Source of the DNA: Betaproteobacteria bacterium
GTDB lineage: Bacteria > Pseudomonadota > Gammaproteobacteria > Burkholderiales > Burkholderiaceae
NCBI GenBank assembly: GCA_015654605.1
Contig: JAATGO010000015.1
Coordinates: 1 to 7,772, forward strand
Length of the DNA stretch: 7,772 nucleotides
Direction of reading: 5' to 3'
A model generated the notes under the pieces. The model had not been told where the DNA came from, made no database searches, and was given only the letters and a program-made list of their open reading frames with translations. Position 1 is the first letter of the stretch; every line of letters begins with the position of its first letter. Of this stretch, positions 6,167 through 7,772 are shown piece by piece. The position numbers and the translations under genes were made by a program.

Positions 6167-7069
6167 ATGGATCTGCGTGATTTTCGATATTTCGTTGCCG
6201 TTGCTGAAGAACTTCACTTTAGCCGAGCAGCACAGCGCCTGAATATCAGTCAGCCACCACTGAGCAAGCACATTCAGGATATGGAAGAAACGCTGGGAGC
6301 AGTGTTATTTAGTCGTACCAAGCGACGCGTGGAGTTGACAGATGCTGGTCGCATTTTTTTAGTAGAGGCGCGTGCGGCGTTAGTACAGGCCAAACACGCT
6401 GTGGAAACTGTGCAACGCGTTGGTCGCGGTGAGTCAGGCAATCTGCGGATTGGTTTTACAGTGACCGCTGCCTACACGCCGTTTTTTCCGCGCGCAGTAC
6501 GCGCGTATCGTTTAGCGTTGCCAGGAGTGCATCTAAAAATCAGATACATGACATCGGAATTGATACTTGAATCGTTGCTCAGCGGTGATCTTGATATTGG
6601 ATTGCTGCGGCCATCATCATCTCTGAAAATGCCCCGAGAAATTAAAGCATTACCTGTGATGACAGATATGCTGACTTTAGCATTGCATGGCGACGATCCA
6701 CTGGCAAGATTACCCGAGCCTATTCCAATCAGATCATTAGCCGGTGAACCGTTTGTGCTGCGTCCTAAAGGTTTGGGATCGAGTTTTTATGAACAGGTTT
6801 ATGATCTCTGTGCGTTGGCTGGCTTCATGCCAAAACTGGCGCAGGAAGCACACGAGGCGCCAACGATTCTTGGTTTGGTGGCAGCGGGGCTTGGTGTGAC
6901 CATTTTACCTGCATCGCTTAAAGCAATTAATGCGGACGAAGTGGTATGGCGACGGTTAGCGGTGCAGGCGGGCACATTAGAGAGTGCTGTTCTCTTAGTC
7001 TTTAATGCCAATGTAGCGGAAAGTTTACAGCGTTCACAGTTTATTGAATTGGTGCAGAGGCATATTTAA
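6167..7069 (+). CDS. LysR-type transcriptional regulator, BenM/CatM-like
   Basis: DNA-binding activator or repressor, most likely of the divergent catabolic operon. The protein is 300 residues, the standard length. The N-terminal winged helix-turn-helix is typical: MDLRDFRYFVAVAEELHFSR, with the recognition region about 18-37 (FSRAAQRLNISQPPLSKHIQ) and LFSRTKRRVELTDAG at 48-61. Residues 91-296 form the periplasmic-binding-protein-like effector domain, including LRIGFTV (93-99), YMTSELILESLLSGDLDIGLLRP (127-149) and GLVAAGLGVTILP (236-248). This resembles regulators of aromatic degradation that sense muconate or similar acids. The ATG at 6167 has only a weak ribosome site, but the N terminus matches the family exactly. 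The divergent arrangement relative to the target operon is the classic one for LysR proteins. The effector is unknown. An insertion sequence begins immediately downstream. Confidence 0.94.
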   Translation: MDLRDFRYFVAVAEELHFSRAAQRLNISQPPLSKHIQDMEETLGAVLFSRTKRRVELTDAGRIFLVEARAALVQAKHAVETVQRVGRGESGNLRIGFTVTAAYTPFFPRAVRAYRLALPGVHLKIRYMTSELILESLLSGDLDIGLLRPSSSLKMPREIKALPVMTDMLTLALHGDDPLARLPEPIPIRSLAGEPFVLRPKGLGSSFYEQVYDLCALAGFMPKLAQEAHEAPTILGLVAAGLGVTILPASLKAINADEVVWRRLAVQAGTLESAVLLVFNANVAESLQRSQFIELVQRHI

Positions 7070-7144
7070 TACGTTCGGCACTACCTCATAAACGGAGGAC
7101 GATCAGTATTCATTAAACTTGTTTTTAGGAAGAACGAGTGTCAT

Positions 7145-7150
7145 GGAGGT
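7145..7150 (+). promoter_or_regulatory. Ribosome binding site of the ISL3 transposase
   Basis: GGAGGT lies seven bases before the ATG at 7158. This supports that ATG over the TTG at 7119 and suggests the transposase reading frame was once well translated. Confidence 0.65.
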
Positions 7151-7157
7151 AATACCG

Positions 7158-7772
7158 ATGTCCCTAGTCGATAGTATAGTCGGGTGGCGAGATGTGGTGG
7201 TTTTACGAGTAGAGAGATGGCAGCATATTCATGTATGGGGCAGGCCGAAGGGTGCCAGGCATGCAGGTACTGTGGACAAGATGGGCGTTATTTCCGGCAT
7301 CGGTTTGCCGGGGTTCGGCCACGCCTGAGAGCGATAGAAACGTACCGGCTGGAGGTGTTTGAAGCGCATGAGGGAGGAGTCAGCCAGCGTCAACTCACGC
7401 GTACGCATCACATAGGCAGTGCGACAGTGGAGCGTTGGTACCAGTCGTTTGTAAAACGGCGGGTATCAGAACTATCGAGTCGATCCTGTCCCCAGGTGCT
7501 GGGGATTGATGAACACTTCTTCAGTCGGAAGAAGGGGTATGCCACGACGCTGGTGGACTTGAAGAATCACAAGGTGTTCGATGTCGAGCCAGGCCATTCA
7601 GAGCCAAGCCTGCGCAGCTACCTCAGGCGCTTGCCGGGCAAGGAGCATACGCATCATCGTCATGGACCTGTCAGACACTTACCGCCGGATTGCCCGACAG
7701 TACTTCCCGAATGCCATCATTGTCGCCGATCGCTTCCATGTCATCAGGATGGTCAACCAGCATTTGCTAAAA
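7158..7772 (+). pseudogene. ISL3-family transposase, interrupted by two frame changes, 3' end beyond the window
   Basis: The original product would be a transposase that moves the element. From the ATG at 7158 the first 31 residues (MSLVDSIVGW to GRPK) are ISL3-like, but that frame stops at 7328. Homology continues one base back, from about 7250, with CQACRYCG, GRYFRHRFAG, the helix-turn-helix segment GGVSQRQLTRTHHIG with ATVERWYQ, and the catalytic start VLGIDEHFFSRKKGYAT (about 7495-7545). Near 7649-7653 homology moves forward one base into IIVMDLSDTYRRIARQYFPN and ADRFHVIRMVNQHLL, which reaches the window edge. The first break fits loss of one G from a G run (AAGGGGTGC to AAGGGTGC). The second fits a gain of one base or loss of two. 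The zinc-finger region between GRPK and GRYFRHRF also looks shorter than in relatives I recall, so part may be deleted. No canonical slippery heptamer is present at either site, so decay is more likely than programmed frameshifting. Confidence 0.8.

Larger units (their letters stand above)
7077..7772 (+). mobile_element. ISL3-family insertion sequence, left part, continuing past the window edge
   Basis: An ISL3-type transposase frame starts at 7158. The element's left end most plausibly begins at about 7077 (GGCACTAC), seven bases after the LysR stop, because ISL3 ends commonly start with GG and the leader to the transposase is then about 80 bases. I cannot confirm the terminal inverted repeat or the 8-bp target duplication because the right end is outside the window, so the exact left boundary is uncertain. 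The family assignment rests on the transposase. Confidence 0.65.

Noticed and set aside
7240..7260. Programmed -1 ribosomal frameshift in the transposase
   Set aside because: No X-XXY-YYZ slippery heptamer is present at the shift, ISL3 elements are not known to need one, and a second opposite break occurs downstream. Decay or read error is simpler.

Overview
The window looks like a catabolic island from a Gram-negative proteobacterium. A betaproteobacterium of the Burkholderiales type is my best guess. The grounds are the gene families present (a phthalate-dioxygenase-like Rieske oxygenase, an MmgE/PrpD enzyme, a Dpp-type ABC importer and a BenM/CatM-like LysR regulator), the SecA-type signal peptide on the binding protein, and a base composition that is by eye just under 50% GC. 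The taxon is inferred from family habit, not from a marker gene.

Layout. Four genes lie on the minus strand in the order MmgE/PrpD family enzyme (5777-4287), Rieske oxygenase alpha subunit (4180-2900), periplasmic solute-binding protein (2619-1090) and DppB-type permease (912 to beyond base 1). Facing away from them is a LysR-type regulator (6167-7069, plus strand). The 389-bp divergent region between 5777 and 6167 carries two inverted repeats sharing ATGCA/TGCAT half-sites, a good candidate control region. A broken ISL3-family insertion sequence begins a few bases after the regulator's stop codon and runs off the right edge; its transposase frame is interrupted twice.

How the genes may work together (inference). 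The importer takes up an organic compound, the Rieske oxygenase hydroxylates or O-demethylates it, the MmgE/PrpD enzyme acts on an acid intermediate by dehydration or isomerisation, and the LysR protein switches the unit on when substrate or intermediate is present. The remaining transporter parts (second permease, ATPases) would be expected beyond base 1. The oxygenase's electron-transfer partner is not in the window. The substrate cannot be read from the sequence.

The intergenic gaps are more structured than usual. There is an 8-bp-stem repeat between the enzyme genes, a perfect 12-bp palindrome just before the binding-protein gene, a perfect 12-bp-stem hairpin between the binding-protein and permease genes, and overlapping dyads in the 280-bp gap between the oxygenase and the importer. 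I found no RNA genes, CRISPR array or strong intrinsic terminator.
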